Below are positions 34,359-46,088 of a stretch of 64,000 nt of DNA, one piece after another. The DNA is taken from positions 7,333,501 through 7,397,500 of the forward strand of contig NC_060018.1 of the NCBI RefSeq assembly GCF_021134715.1, read 5' to 3'. This DNA is from Daphnia pulex. Taxonomy: Eukaryota > Arthropoda > Branchiopoda > Diplostraca > Daphniidae. The position numbers and the translations under genes were made by a program. The notes below the pieces were generated by a model, which saw only the letters and a list, made by a program, of their open reading frames with translations, was not told the DNA's origin and searched no databases. How positions within the stretch are numbered: position 1 is the stretch's first letter; each line of letters starts with the position of its first letter.

Positions 34359-34432
34359 GGCCTGTTAGCTCAGTTGGTTAGAGCGCCGTGCTAATAACGC
34401 GGAGGTCATGAGTTCGATCCTCTTACGGGCCA
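34359..34432 (+). tRNA. tRNA-Ile(AAT), unit 18
   Basis: Array consensus. Confidence 0.95.
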
Positions 34433-34509
34433 CTATAATTCTTTCATTAAATATTTTCCACTCTAAAAAGGTACTGATACATTCGAAATATTTTGCTAAA
34501 ATAGTGAAT

Positions 34510-34591
34510 GCAGATATGGCCGAGTGGTTAAGGCGACTGACTCGAAATCAGTTTCCATCTTGGAGCGTAGGTTCGAATCCTACTATCTGCG
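34510..34591 (+). tRNA. tRNA-Ser(CGA), unit 18
   Basis: Intact; short-unit junction follows. Confidence 0.95.
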
Positions 34592-34609
34592 TTTTGTGGC
34601 ATTTGCGGC

Positions 34610-34639
34610 AAATTGCGGGTTCGAGTCCCGCCACGATTA
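34610..34639 (+). pseudogene. tRNA-Arg(TCT) 3' fragment, unit 19
   Basis: Shared filler junction with the GATTAGTAG flank of unit 10. Confidence 0.9.
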
Positions 34640-34903
34640 GTAGCATATGACGAAACTATTAGTTCATGATGAGTAGTAGTTAACCACAAACCATGGGGAA
34701 TCATGTCAGATCAATAAAACTACAAATATATCTCGAACACTCAATGAATATCACTGGCTTGCATTGCCTTCACAGTGACGATTGAAATTGGCTGCTGATA
34801 TAGCCTTGCTTGGTAGATACCTTAAATCATTCTCTCTAAAGACACACAGAGTATACCTAACTGATGATGAATGAACCTTTTATTAATATATTAAGAATTT
34901 ATT

Positions 34904-34977
34904 GGCCTGTTAGCTCAGTTGGTTAGAGCGCCGTGCTAATAACGCGGAGGTCATGAGTTCGATCCTCTTACGGGCCA
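34904..34977 (+). tRNA. tRNA-Ile(AAT), unit 19
   Basis: Array consensus gene in the Ile-to-Lys deletion context of unit 10. Confidence 0.95.
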
Positions 34978-35023
34978 CTATAATTCTTTCATTAAATATT
35001 TTCCACTCTAAAAAGGTACTGAT

Positions 35024-35096
35024 AGCCCGATAAGGGACTTGAACCCTTGACCTCAGGATTAAAAGTCCCGCGCTCTACCGTCTGAGCTAACCAAGC
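35024..35096 (-). tRNA. tRNA-Lys(TTT) at deletion junction, unit 19
   Basis: Same junction as unit 10 (discriminator T) with two changed acceptor bases (GCTTGGT). Probably weaker than unit 10. Confidence 0.7.
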
Positions 35097-35507
35097 TTAA
35101 TAATTGGTATTGCAATAGTTTTCCGTTCGAGTTCATTTTTAAATTTTACGATTGCTTATAGATCTTTTACGGACGGAAGTACGGACGTTTTTCTATTCTT
35201 CGTAAACAAAATGGGTACACATTCTTTCATCCTATAATTTGTCTCTGACTACATTTTGTGTTTGTAAACTACACTCAAAGACCGCCATAATGCATTTCGG
35301 CACTGGTTCTGAAAAATAGACACGTTTCTGGAAACGCCAAGTAACAGGTCATGGCTCCACGGTTCCGAGATAGATCCCGGGACCTAGGATACCCATGACT
35401 GCACAGTTAATATTTGTAATCATGCGTAAATTTGAGATACTAGTAAACGATTGAAAATGAGTTGTTCCACTAGAAAATACTAGCATGTGAAACAAATGGC
35501 AATTCAC

Positions 35508-35589
35508 CGCAGTTGGTAGGGTTCGAACCTACGCCCACAGAGAGAAATAGATTTCAAGTCTATCGCCTTAACCACTCGGCCACAACTGC
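35508..35589 (-). tRNA. tRNA-Ser(TGA), unit 20
   Basis: Two variable-arm changes (CCCACAGAGAGAAATAG). Confidence 0.9.
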
Positions 35590-35707
35590 CCCGATTTTTC
35601 AGACAATCTAGTAATAATATTTATTGGTTCACCAATATTTCCGTTTGACCTTACTGAAGAGCAGGTTAAATGAGAGATGCAAAATCCAAGCACTTTCTTT
35701 AAGTGTA

Positions 35708-35791
35708 GGTCGTGTGGCCTAATGGATAAGGCGTCGGACTTCTATGAAAGTAGTTATCCGAAAATTGCGGGTTCGAGTCCCGCCACGATTA
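35708..35791 (+). tRNA. tRNA-Arg(TCT), intron-bearing, unit 20
   Basis: Array consensus. Confidence 0.95.
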
Positions 35792-36055
35792 ATAGCATAT
35801 GACGAAACTATTAGTTCATGATGAGTAGTAGTTAACCACAAACCATGGGGAATCATGTCAGATCAATAAAACTACAAATATATCTCGAACACTCAATGAA
35901 TATCACTGGCTTGCATTGCCTTCACAGTGACGATTGAAATTGGCTGCTGATATAGCCTTGCTTGGTAGATACCTTAAATCATTCTCTCTAAAGACACACA
36001 GAGTATACCTAACTGATGATGAATGAACCTTTTATTAATATATTAAGAATTTATT

Positions 36056-36129
36056 GGCCTGTTAGCTCAGTTGGTTAGAGCGCCGTGCTAATAACGCGGA
36101 GGTCATGAGTTCGATCCTCTTACGGGCCA
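36056..36129 (+). tRNA. tRNA-Ile(AAT), unit 20
   Basis: Array consensus. Confidence 0.95.
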
Positions 36130-36206
36130 CTATAATTCTTTCATTAAATATTTTCCACTCTAAAAAGGTACTGATAGATTCGAAATATTTTGCTAAAATA
36201 GTGAAT

Positions 36207-36288
36207 GCAGATATGGCCGAGTGGTTAAGGCGACTGACTCGAAATCAGTTTCCATCTTGGAGCGTAGGTTAGAATCCTACTATCTGCG
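36207..36288 (+). tRNA. tRNA-Ser(CGA), B-box variant, unit 20
   Basis: GGTTAGAATCC: C56 is A, a second, different hit at the base that is G in units 11 and 14. Confidence 0.75.
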
Positions 36289-36923
36289 TTTTGTGGCATT
36301 TTATTGGTAAATGTAACTACACAACATTTGATCAAGTGACGCCAGAAGTTATTTCTAGTTATTTTTTGGGAGAACATCCAAGTTTAAAATCAGTAGGGGA
36401 GTACACAGTGAGAGAAGAACGAAAGGTCTTTAGGTCTTTAGCATATGTGATGGCCCTGGACAAGACAAGACAAACTAAGCAACGGGGTGACCCTGGATAA
36501 GGCATGCTCTCAACAATGGTCCGTACGAGTGGTAAGAACAGTCAGGTCCATCGAAGTCGAGGTCTGTGATCGTAGGCCAGGTTTAGATAGTTTCTAAAAG
36601 TAGATGAGAGACAACAAGTACACGTTGCCGAGAATGCACCTTACCATCATGACCAGCGTCTTGAATTCAGCGCGTTGTTGCTCCAGGAACCAGTGAAGAC
36701 GGCAGAGAAGGATGAGAGAGTCAGAGTTCACCTGTAAAACAGCAGAATAAGTTCCGCTGCCAAGTAATTGTCACTGGCAAAGGTTTCCAAGTTTAAGCAT
36801 GCCATTTCAGCGATTTCCCAACACTTGGACCAATGAAAATTTTTGCTTGAAAACAGTAAAACAAAAGACAAGTAATTGCCAATTTAACGACGATTTTCGA
36901 TAATTATAGTTTCGGTTGCTCGC

Positions 36924-36996
36924 TACCTCTGGCGAGACTCGAACTCGCAATCCCCGGCTTAGGAGGCCGGTGCCTTATCCATTAGGCCACAAAGGC
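36924..36996 (-). tRNA. tRNA-Arg(CCT), unit 20
   Basis: Array consensus; flank GGCTGATTTATG. Confidence 0.95.
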
Positions 36997-37502
36997 TGAT
37001 TTATGTTGAATCTCCTATTCGAGGAATGACGTTATATTGCAAAGCTTTTTCCTAGAAGATAGCCAAACGTCCCATGTTATATAAACATACAGCGATTACC
37101 GTCTGTGGACATCGTCTCAATCTTGAAAACCATGTTTTTTGAATAATCTTAACTACAAACTCTATTTACAGCTTTCGAGTTCTATAACTGGACATACATT
37201 TACTATTGCAATTAGTTGTATCAAATATCAAGGCTTTCTACTCTCACAATGAGGGATACTCTTTCTCACTATCTCATTTCATTATTTGTGTATGTTCCAC
37301 GACCTATATCCGAATGTACTTCCTTTTGGTTCGCACTTTCTCTACATCGTAGGAATTAACGTAAAGAAACACCATGAGAACTCGTGTTGTCGTCTATGAA
37401 CATCTATGAATTCTGCCCATAATGGTGAATGATTTCAAACGATATTAACTTGATAATAAATGGTGGAAAACCAACAATACTAACTAAAATCAGAAGACTA
37501 GC

Positions 37503-37575
37503 CGCCCGATAAGAGACTTGAACCCTTGACCTCAGGATTAAAAGTCCCGCGCTCTACCGTCTGAGCTAACCGGGC
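37503..37575 (-). tRNA. tRNA-Lys(TTT), unit 20
   Basis: G-T T-stem pair as in unit 4. Confidence 0.93.
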
Positions 37576-37986
37576 TTAATAATTGGTATTGCAATAGTTT
37601 TCCGTTCGAGTTCATTTTTAAATTTTACGATTGCTTATAGATCTTTTACGGACGGAAGTACGGACGTTTTTCTATTCTTCGTAAACAAAATGGGTACACA
37701 TTCTTTCATCCTATAATTTGTCTCTGACTACATTTTGTGTTTGTAAACTACACTCAAAGACCGCCATAATGCATTTCGGCACTGGTTCTGAAAAATAGAC
37801 ACGTTTCTGGAAACGCCAAGTAACAGGTCATGGCTCCACGGTTCCGAGATAGATCCCGGGACCTAGGATACCCATGACTGCACAGTTAATATTTGTAATC
37901 ATGCGTAAATTTGAGATACTAGTAAACGATTGAAAATGAGTTGTTCCACTAGAAAATACTAGCATGTGAAACAAATGGCAATTCAC

Positions 37987-38068
37987 CGCAGTTGGTAGGG
38001 TTCGAACCTACGCCCTCAGAGAGGAATAGATTTCAAGTCTATCGCCTTAACCACTCGGCCACAACTGC
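37987..38068 (-). tRNA. tRNA-Ser(TGA), unit 21
   Basis: Array consensus. Confidence 0.96.
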
Positions 38069-38186
38069 CCCGATTTTTCAGACAATCTAGTAGTAATATT
38101 TATTGGTTCACCAATATTTCCGTTTGACCTTACTGAAGAGCAGGTTAAATGAGAGATGCAAAATCCTAGCACTTTCTTTAAATGTA

Positions 38187-38270
38187 GGTCGTGTGGCCTA
38201 ATGGATAAGGCGTCGGACTTCTATGAAAGTAGTTATCCGAAAATTGCGGGTTCGAGTCCCGCCACGATTA
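38187..38270 (+). tRNA. tRNA-Arg(TCT), intron-bearing, unit 21
   Basis: Array consensus. Confidence 0.95.
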
Positions 38271-38534
38271 ATAGCATATGACGAAACTATTAGTTCATGA
38301 TGAGTAGTAGTTAACCACAAACCATGGGGAATCATGTCAGATCAATAAAACTACAAATATATCTCGAACACTCAATGAATATCACTGGCTTGCATTGCCT
38401 TCACAGTGACGATTGAAATTGGCTGCTGATATAGCCTTGCTTGGTAGATACCTTAAATCATTCTCTCTAAAGACACACAGAGTATACCTAACTGATGATG
38501 AATGAATCTTTGATTAATATATTAAGAATTTATT

Positions 38535-38584
38535 GGCCTGTTAGCTCAGTTGGTTAGAGCGCCGTGCTAATAACGCGGAGGTCA
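38535..38584 (+). pseudogene. tRNA-Ile(AAT), 5' part, split by BEL/Pao element, unit 21
   Basis: First 50 nt (acceptor 5' strand through variable loop) up to and including the 5-bp target duplication. Its 3' part is at 45203-45231. Confidence 0.95.
38580..38584 (+). repeat. Target-site duplication GGTCA, left
   Basis: Identical to 45203-45207; 5 bp is typical for BEL/Pao integration. Confidence 0.93.
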
Positions 38585-39101
38585 TGTTGCCGTTCTAAAG
38601 CCCACCAAAAGCGTTCCCCCCAAATTGGATCTGGCAACTCCGCGAGGGGGGTAAGGAAATCGGAGAAGAAGGGCGGAGCTTATCACCACGAGACCAGTTG
38701 GAATCTTTTCGCCGCGCGACACACATCTCCGCTCCGTTTTTTCCTCTCCGTTTCGGCTTCTCCAGCACGTGCAGTTTCTTCCTGGGTCGTCACGTAGCGT
38801 GGCGGCCTTTACGTTCGTACTTATTTAAGTTAATCGTGTGTGTGTATTTTGTGTGTGTGTGCATCCTGAATTGTTGGAGCCCACGACGGGATCTCCTTTC
38901 TGGATTTCATTTTGATTTGTGTCGAGAAGCCTGGTTTGGCAGCCATTGTGTTCGTCTCTCGTCCCGATTTTCCGTTTGTGCCTGTGTTATTTGTGTTTAT
39001 TGGCAGGCAACCAGTAGACCCGTTTACAAATACATTGGCTTGACTTAATTGACGTTCCGTTTGTGTCTTTTCCGTCCCGTAACCCGCGTGGTGTGGCAAC
39101 A
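38585..39101 (+). repeat. 5' LTR of BEL/Pao element
   Basis: 517 bp bounded by TGTTGCC/GGCAACA inverted ends; contains a short GT-rich microsatellite near 38836-38862. It drives transcription in this family; no promoter motif was assigned. Confidence 0.93.
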
Positions 39102-39103
39102 TT

Positions 39104-39122
39104 TGGTGCATCGACCGGGAAT
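39104..39122 (+). other. Primer binding site, tRNA-Gly-like
   Basis: TGGTGCATCGACCGGGAAT begins two bases after the LTR. Its reverse complement ends GGTCGATGCACCA, close to the 3' end of animal tRNA-Gly plus CCA, so tRNA-Gly probably primes reverse transcription. Confidence 0.7.
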
Positions 39123-40456
39123 CCGAATCCCGGCACGGCGGCCATTACCACGCGGTCGGCGTTACTTCTGGCCATCGAAGGAGAGGTTGCCGAGCTCAAC
39201 AACCTTCTCATCCCGCTGTCCATTCGTCGTCGACGCGAAAGTCCCGCGTGGCAGGATCCGTTCGAGTTTGCTGATTCATCCGGCTCGAGAACTGGCCAGC
39301 TGGCAGTTTTTTTCCCGTTCCAGTCTACCAGATCGTCGAACCGAAGACCAGCAACTCACAAATTATTATATTTTATTTCATTTTCGTTGTCTGTTCCGTC
39401 ATTTGAATATAATAATTATTTGTGTATGTGTGTAAGATTGCATTGGTCGATCTCGTCAGATCGTCCGTGAATCTCCCCCCGTTTATTGTTTGAACGTTAT
39501 TGGTCGGTCTCGTCAGACAGTCCGTAAGTTCTCCCTTTCTTCCGTCCCGATTGCGTTGGTCGGTTCCGTCGAACCGTCCGCAAAATCCCGTTCACTCCGT
39601 CGTAATTCATCATCGCCGTTTCCAGTCAGCTGTACTACCCGCCCGTCATCTGGATTCCGTTAGCTGCCTTCCGTTCCAGCTCATCCCAGTTCGTCCGGCT
39701 CTTCCGCTCGTGCCAGCTGACTTCTCATCGTTCCCGTTCAGCTTGTCCGGCTCTTCCGGCCAGCGTCAGCTGATTTCATTCCTCACAAGTTTGTCCGGTC
39801 TTTCGACTAGTGTCAACTTTCATTCCCGTCCAGTCTGTCCGGCTCTTTGGCTGGTCAATTGGAATTCACGTTTCCGTTTCCAGTCAGCTGATTTACCCGC
39901 CTCCTCATCTGGATTCCGTTAGCTGCCTTCCGTTCCAGCTCATCCCAGTTTGTCCGGCTCTTCCGCTCGTGCCAGCTGACTTCTCATCGTTCCCGTTCAG
40001 CTTGTCCGGCTCTTCCGGCCAGCGTCAGTTGATTCCATTTCTCACCAGTTTGTCCGGCCCTTTGGCTCGTTTCAGCTTTAATCCCCGTCTAATCTGTCCG
40101 GCTCTTTGGCTGGTCAATTAGAATTCCCGTTTGCAGTCGGCCGGTTCTATCTTTCAGCAAAGCTTATCATCCGTCGTAGCCAGTGCTGTCCGGCCTTATC
40201 GATCTTCCGTTCCTGTTTCACACTTTGTCCGGCTTATCCGCCCGTCAGCTGGAACTTTCACCTTCAACCGCCCGTCCAGCTAATATATCCGACAACTGGA
40301 ATTTCTGTTTGCAACGGGCCGGCTTTACACACCAGCCAGACTTATCATCCGTCTCAGCCAGTGCTGTCCGGTCCTACCGACATTTCCGTTCATCATCCGA
40401 ATCCAGTTCTTCCGGCTTTATCGTTCGCGTAAATTCACCGTGACTTTGCTCATCGT
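39123..40456 (+). other. Long pyrimidine-rich leader of BEL/Pao element with internal direct repeat
   Basis: Dominated by TCCG/CCGTT/CAGCT words. A segment of about 150 bp at 39647-39797 recurs at 39906-40056. Open frames here look compositional, not coding. Confidence 0.6.
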
Positions 40457-40510
40457 TTGATCGATCGTCGTCTTTATTTCTTCGCCCGTTCGCGTCAAAT
40501 AAATTTCGTC

Positions 40511-43012
40511 ATGGCTGAATCTTTAATTCCCGCGCTCGCTTCTATCGACGAGGAGGAGGAAATCCTTTCAGATCTTAAGTCGATCACCGATCTTGATCTT
40601 CTGAAAAGATTAAGGACCAGCGGGAAGATGGTTCATACGAAAGCGGGAAAGAAGATATTGGAATCCATTGCAGCTAAAGAAGATCGTGACACCGTTCGAG
40701 CCCTCCGTGCCGTCTACGTCCGTGATTTCGACATCATGGAGAAACGTCACGACCGCTACGTTCAGTGCAAAGCTCCTAACTACTCGCAGGATGATCTCGA
40801 TGGAGAAAAGGATTGGCTCCAAGCCGTCATCTGCGATCACCTTGCAATTTCGGCTAAGTGTGACGACTATTTGGCTCAGACTAATTCGAGGTCTGCTTCC
40901 GTCGTTTCAAGAGCTTCATCCCGACATTCCAGCGTCTCCTCACGTCAAGCAAAAATTCACGAAGCTGAACGAAAGGAGAAGGAAGCAGAGTTAATGCTCC
41001 AGCAAGTGGAAGACGAGACAAGACGCAGAGAAGAAGAAGATGCAAAAATCCGAGAAGCGGAAGATTACAAACGAAAGGTGGAGAGTGAGAGAAAACAACG
41101 CGAGATACGTGACGAGATTGATCTTCAGCGTTTGAGTGGCGCAATCATGCGGCAACAACTCAACGATCTTACCGTCGACGATCAGGCAGTACCAACACGC
41201 GCTTCATCCGTCGTGAGCGGTTTATCGAGAGTCAGCCGTGGTTCATCTCACCATTCTCTCCCGAATAATTCGACTCTTCTCGCTCAAACTCCAGCTGCGT
41301 TTGCACAAACGTCGACCATGACAACCGCGGATCCGATAACTCGAATCATGGCTACTCCGCAGCCGCAGACAAGCACCGTCGTGATTTCAACAGTGGCTCA
41401 AACTCTACCGATGACCACACCGTTAGTCGGATCTACGTCTAGGATCCCAACACCAACGAGACTCTTCGGCCAACCGGCAGCGACGATGCCGCCAACGCCA
41501 AAGGTGAACCTTTTCGGCAGACTACTTAAAGCTATCACGCCCGGCTCACTTACTCGTTCCGCATCCGTGCCGCATATTCCTTTGAATGCCGGAGCGTCAA
41601 ATGCTTTCGTGACAACTAGCATAACGAATCAGACGTTTTCAACACCGTCGTCTACTAGTGTCACAGCACGGCCAGTCATGACAAGTCAACCCACGTCAAC
41701 GGTTTACAACATCGTTACTCCGCCAACGTCAGTCTCTCAGGTTCCTGTATCGATTATTCCACCGACTACGACTACGACACCGGTAACCGCTCCGATTTCC
41801 ACGTCAGCAGTTCCTCACGCTTCAGCAACGACTGTACAACCGTTCATCCCGCCGACGTCAACATCAGTTGCCGCTCCAGTCTCTTCATCAGCGGCTTATC
41901 CGTTCACGCCATTGACTACCGCCACCATCTACGCTCCCACGACCAGTTATGTGACGCACATTCCAGTGTCGGTCCCGTTGCCGCCCAGGTCCTCAGCTTC
42001 GGTCCCATTTCCGCCCGGATCTTCAGCTTCGGTTCCGTTCCAGCCTGGATCTTCAGCTTCGGTTCCGTTTCCGCCTGGTTCTTCAGCGAGCACTTCGTCG
42101 TGGTTTTCATCGTGGAGGAACACTGGTCAACCGAATTTCTTTGGGCCAACGCAGCCGACTCAACCACCGTCCGTTCCACCGGCCCAACCACCGTCCGTTC
42201 CGCCGTCTCAACCACCGTCCGTCCCACCGGCTCAACCACCGTCCGTTCCGCCGACTCAACCACCGTCTTTCACGCCAGCGTCTAGCACTAGCCACGTTTG
42301 GCCCCCAAATCCGCCGCCGACCACTTCAATTCAGATGAGCTCGGTCCCGAATATTTCAATTCCGACAAGTGCAACGCAAGTCACCTCCGCACCGCCTTAC
42401 AGCACTAGTTATGTGCCGGTCAGCCTAGGTCCGTCATACGGTCCGGGTTTGTCCGCCTACAATCCGATTGCGTCTTCATCTCCATTTGGAATGGGTTCAA
42501 TTTACGGGCCGGCCATCACGGCCACCTTTCCGACTTCATCGTTATCCACACCGTCAACCGGCTTTGGACATGTCCCGACGTCCTTTCCGAGCATCTCGGC
42601 ACCACCCTTCGTGCCGACGAATCTGACATTCGCGTCCGTTTTTCCTGGACCTTTCGTTCCTCCATCGACGACCGACAACCCGCATGGAGTTTACACGCCG
42701 GATGCATGGATCCACAACCTCGGTACAGCACACGCTCCGCCGGGTCGTTCCAGCATCAAACCACCTCGAATGAAAGCGCCAAGCTTCGACGGAGATCCTC
42801 GGAATTGGCCAATGTTTATCCAAATGTTTAAGGTCTTTGTTCACGATGCCGTAAGCTCCGACGCGGAGCGTATCGCTCATCTTCACGACGCCCTTACTCC
42901 ATCGATCAGGAAAGACATTGGTGGAGCGCTGTTGAATCCCGGACTTTATCAACACGCTCTCAACGAGCTCCATAAACGATATGGCAATCCGCAAATCGTC
43001 TCTCAAGCCTGA
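40511..43012 (+). pseudogene. BEL/Pao gag-like region
   Basis: Begins MAESLIPALASIDEEEEI, continues with a charged coiled-coil-like stretch rich in Glu/Arg, then a long Pro/Ser/Thr-rich low-complexity stretch with a repeated PPSVPP-type motif, and ends in the gag core typical of BEL/Pao (FDGDPRNW, SDAERIAHLHDAL). The structural protein forms the particle in this family. Part of a broken element. Confidence 0.75.
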
Positions 43013-43126
43013 ACCGAATCAATTCTGAAACTCAGTCCGTTCAAAGACAATGATTTCAGCGCCCTTCGAACCTTCTCTGCCGATCTTCATTCCGTCGTAG
43101 CTACTCTGCGACTCGGAGGATACGGC

Positions 43127-44685
43127 ATGGAGCTGTACAGCCACGCTACACTGTCGCAGCTGGTTTCGAAGCTCCCACCTGCACTGAAAAGTCGATGGGG
43201 TGAGAAGAGTTGGGCGATGCAACCGACACTCGCAACCGTTGAAGATTTGGATCAATGGCTCGACGGAGTCGCCATGGCTGAACGATCCATCCAAGCCAGT
43301 TCAATCGAAACTCCTCAACAAAGATCCGTGAAACCAACAGACGAGAAGCGTCGTGTGCTGCACCGACCAAACGTATTCAACAACACCGTGACTCATCATG
43401 AATCTGATGCCGACGACAAAACGACAAGATGCCCGGGATGCAACAGCACGCATCAACATCATATTATAGACTGCAGAAAATTCAACGAAATCACGGTGAA
43501 GGAAAGAGCGCAAATCGTCAAGGACGCTAATCTGTGCCTCCGCTGTTTGGGCGACGATCATCTCAGCAGAGGATGCACCCGCGTGGAACGTTGCTCGCAG
43601 CCTTTATGCGATGGCGTCCATCATCCGCTTCTGCATGGAGCCCCACGACTCTTTTCTAAACCAGCGAACGCGAAACCACCCGTGGAATTCTCCGGATCCG
43701 TCTCAATCGAGTCAGCTGGCAACTGCACTTTGTTACCGATCGTCCCGGTGATTCTCAAAGCGAACGGGAAGGAATTTCCGCCCTACGCGCTTCTCGATTC
43801 CGGGAGTGAAATATCCGCCATCAATGGAAAAACCGCGGCCCTCCTCAACTTGCATGGCGAAAAGAGAAAGGTGACGACGGGAACCGTTGAAGGTGTAACA
43901 AAATGTGTCGACCGCCCAATCGTCAATTTCATCGTTACTTCAAGAGATCATCGCTATTGCTTCGACATCTCAGATGTCCACGTCCGGGAGAATTTCAAGC
44001 TAGAAAAGCATCCCTTTGACCTCGAAAGCCTCGTCAAAGAGTGGCCGCACCTGAGTCGTGTCCCAGTTTGTTCCACGAAAAGGAAGAACGTTGATATCTT
44101 GATTGGCCAGAACCATCCCGCGGCCATCGAAATATTCGAAATCCGTAAACATCCGTCCAATCAACGAGCCCCTCGTGCGTACCTGACAGCTTTCGGTTGG
44201 TGTATCGCAGGGCCAAGTGGACAACTCAACGAAAACCCGCAAAATAGTAACCATTCCGAGTCAAGAAGAATGGAACGTGACCCCGTGCAGCAGCAATCCG
44301 TCGAGGCCGATCCTTCATGCACGAAAATGAACATCATCAGGCCCACCGTTCCGAAAAAAGGAGGAGCTTCAAGAGGAGTTTCAGCAGACGACGTACAAGC
44401 TGGCTCCACTCTCAATCCTCAACAAATCCCGCCGAACTTGCATCGAGATGTAGACGACTCACGGGCCGGCTGTCAAGTCTACAAGACCGCAAATTTGACC
44501 GAATTGGTCCCGTTTTCCGACCATCGTGTTCTGCAAGGCGTCGGCGGACGAATCAAGAAACCACCGCTTCCGATTAGCCGTCAATCTACCATTTTCCCTC
44601 GCTACGAGCAGGTGCCAGAGCCTTTTCTCGACTCTATACGGGATCGGGAAGGTGCGCTTAGCACAGCGAAGCGCAGGGCCGGCGA
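43127..44685 (+). pseudogene. BEL/Pao zinc-knuckle, protease-like and integrase-like region
   Basis: In order: cysteine clusters CPGC and CLRCLGDDHLSRGC of the nucleocapsid type, aspartic protease signature YALLDSGSEISAING, and a VLQGVGGRIKKPPLP stretch like the N-terminal integrase part of BEL/Pao. Treated as fossil sequence of a broken element. Confidence 0.7.
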
Positions 44686-45202
44686 TGTTGCCGTTCTAAA
44701 GCCCACCAAAAGCGTTCCCCCCAAATTGGATCTGGCAACTCCGCGAGGGGGGTAAGGAAATCGGAGAAGAAGGGCGGAGCTTATCACCACGAGACCAGTT
44801 GGAATCTTTTCGCCGCGCGACACACATCTCCGCTCCGTTTTTTCCTCTCCGTTTCGGCTTCTCCAGCACGTGCAGTTTCTTCCTGGGTCGTCACGTAGCG
44901 TGGCGGCCTTTACGTTCGTACTTATTTAAGTTAATCGTGTGTGTGTATTTTGTGTGTGTGTGCATCCTGAATTGTTGGAGCCCACGACGGGATCTCCTTT
45001 CTGGATTTCATTTTGATTTGTGTCGAGACGCCTGGTTTGGCAGCCATTGTGTTCGTCTCTCGTCCCGATTTTCCGTTTGTGCCTGTGTTATTTGTGTTTA
45101 TTGGCAGGCAACCAGTAGACCCGTTTACAAATACATTGGCTTGACTTAATTGACGTTCCGTTTGTGTCTTTTCCGTCCCGTAACCCGCGTGGTATGGCAA
45201 CA
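44686..45202 (+). repeat. 3' LTR of BEL/Pao element
   Basis: 517 bp, same boundaries and nearly identical sequence to the 5' LTR. Confidence 0.93.
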
Positions 45203-45207
45203 GGTCA
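45203..45207 (+). repeat. Target-site duplication GGTCA, right
   Basis: Matches 38580-38584. Confidence 0.93.
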
Positions 45208-45231
45208 TGAGTTCGATCCTCTTACGGGCCA
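45203..45231 (+). pseudogene. tRNA-Ile(AAT), 3' part, split by BEL/Pao element, unit 21
   Basis: Remaining T arm and 3' acceptor, overlapping the duplicated GGTCA. Confidence 0.95.
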
Positions 45232-45308
45232 CTATAATTCTTTCATTAAATATTTTCCACTCTAAAAAGGTACTGATAGATTCGAAATATTTTGCTAAAA
45301 TAGTGAAT

Positions 45309-45380
45309 GCAGATATGGCCGAGTGGTTAAGGCGACTGACTCGAAATCAGTTTCCATCTTGGAGCGTAGGTTCGAATCCT
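45309..45380 (+). pseudogene. tRNA-Ser(CGA), truncated, unit 21
   Basis: Lacks the last 10 bases (ACTATCTGCG), so the acceptor stem cannot form. It is the gene next to the split Ile. Confidence 0.9.
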
Positions 45381-46015
45381 TTTTGTGGCATTTTATTGGT
45401 AAATGTAACTACACAACATTTGATCAAGTGACGCCAGAAGTTATTTCTAGTCATTTTTTGGGAGAACATCCAAGTTTAAAATCAGTAGGGGAGTACACAG
45501 TGAGAGAAGAACGAAAGGTCTTTAGGTCTTTAGCATATGTGATGGCCCTGGACAAGACAAGACAAACTAAGCAACGGAGTGACCCTGGATAAGGCATGCT
45601 CTCAACAATGGTCCGTACGAGTGGTAAGAACAGTCAGGTCCATCGAAGTCGAGGTCTGTGATCGTAGGCCAGGTTTAGATAGTTTCTAAAAGTAGATGAG
45701 AGACAACAAGTACACGTTGCCGAGAATGCACCTTACCATCATGACCAGCGTCTTGAATTCAGCGCGTTGTTGCTCCAGGAACCAGTGAAGACGGCAGAGA
45801 AGGATGAGAGAGTCAGAGTTCACCTGTAAAACAGCAGAATAAGTTCCGCTGCCAAGTAATTGTCACTGGCAAAGGTTTCCAAGTTTAAGCATGCCATTTC
45901 AGCGATTTCTCAACACTTGGACCAATGAAAATTTTTGCTTGAAAACAGTAAAACAAAAGACAAGTAATTGCCAATTTAACGACGATTTTCGATAATTATA
46001 GTTTCGGTTGCTCGC

Positions 46016-46088
46016 TACCTCTGGCGAGACTCGAACTCGCAATCCCCGGCTTAGGAGGCCGGTGCCTTATCCATTAGGCCACAAAGGC
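46016..46088 (-). tRNA. tRNA-Arg(CCT), unit 21
   Basis: Array consensus. Confidence 0.95.

Larger units (their letters stand above)
703..38584. repeat. Tandem tRNA-gene array, first block (units 1 to 21, left part)
   Basis: Head-to-tail copies of a unit of about 2,479 bp with six tRNA genes on both strands. Spacing between equivalent tRNA-Ile genes is 2,477-2,480 in most intact neighbours and 545 at five places where one deletion junction recurs. Units 2, 4 and 5 share a 4-bp insertion in the Ser-CGA/Arg-CCT spacer. Sequence between units is nearly identical by eye, so the array is being homogenised. The block ends where a BEL/Pao element splits the Ile gene of unit 21. Confidence 0.95.
38585..45202 (+). 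mobile_element. BEL/Pao LTR retrotransposon, young, broken
   Basis: 6,618 bp. Two 517-bp LTRs start TGTTGCC and end GGCAACA, flanked by GGTCA duplications. Family call rests on a tRNA-primer site after the left LTR, a BEL-type gag region with a SFDGDPRNWPMFIQMFK motif, CCHC-like zinc knuckles, an aspartic protease motif (LLDSGSE) and integrase-like GVGGRI sequence near the 3' end, in this order. The LTRs differ at about two positions by eye, so the insertion is recent. The element looks broken (at least two breaks), and reverse transcriptase was not recognised. Confidence 0.92.

Noticed and set aside
38564-40443. Many overlapping small open frames in the BEL/Pao LTR and leader
   Set aside because: They follow the pyrimidine-rich, stop-poor composition; none resembles a known domain.
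41916-42338. Arg/Trp/Asn-rich and other frames overlapping the gag-like Pro-rich stretch
   Set aside because: They are shadows of a repeated low-complexity coding stretch.
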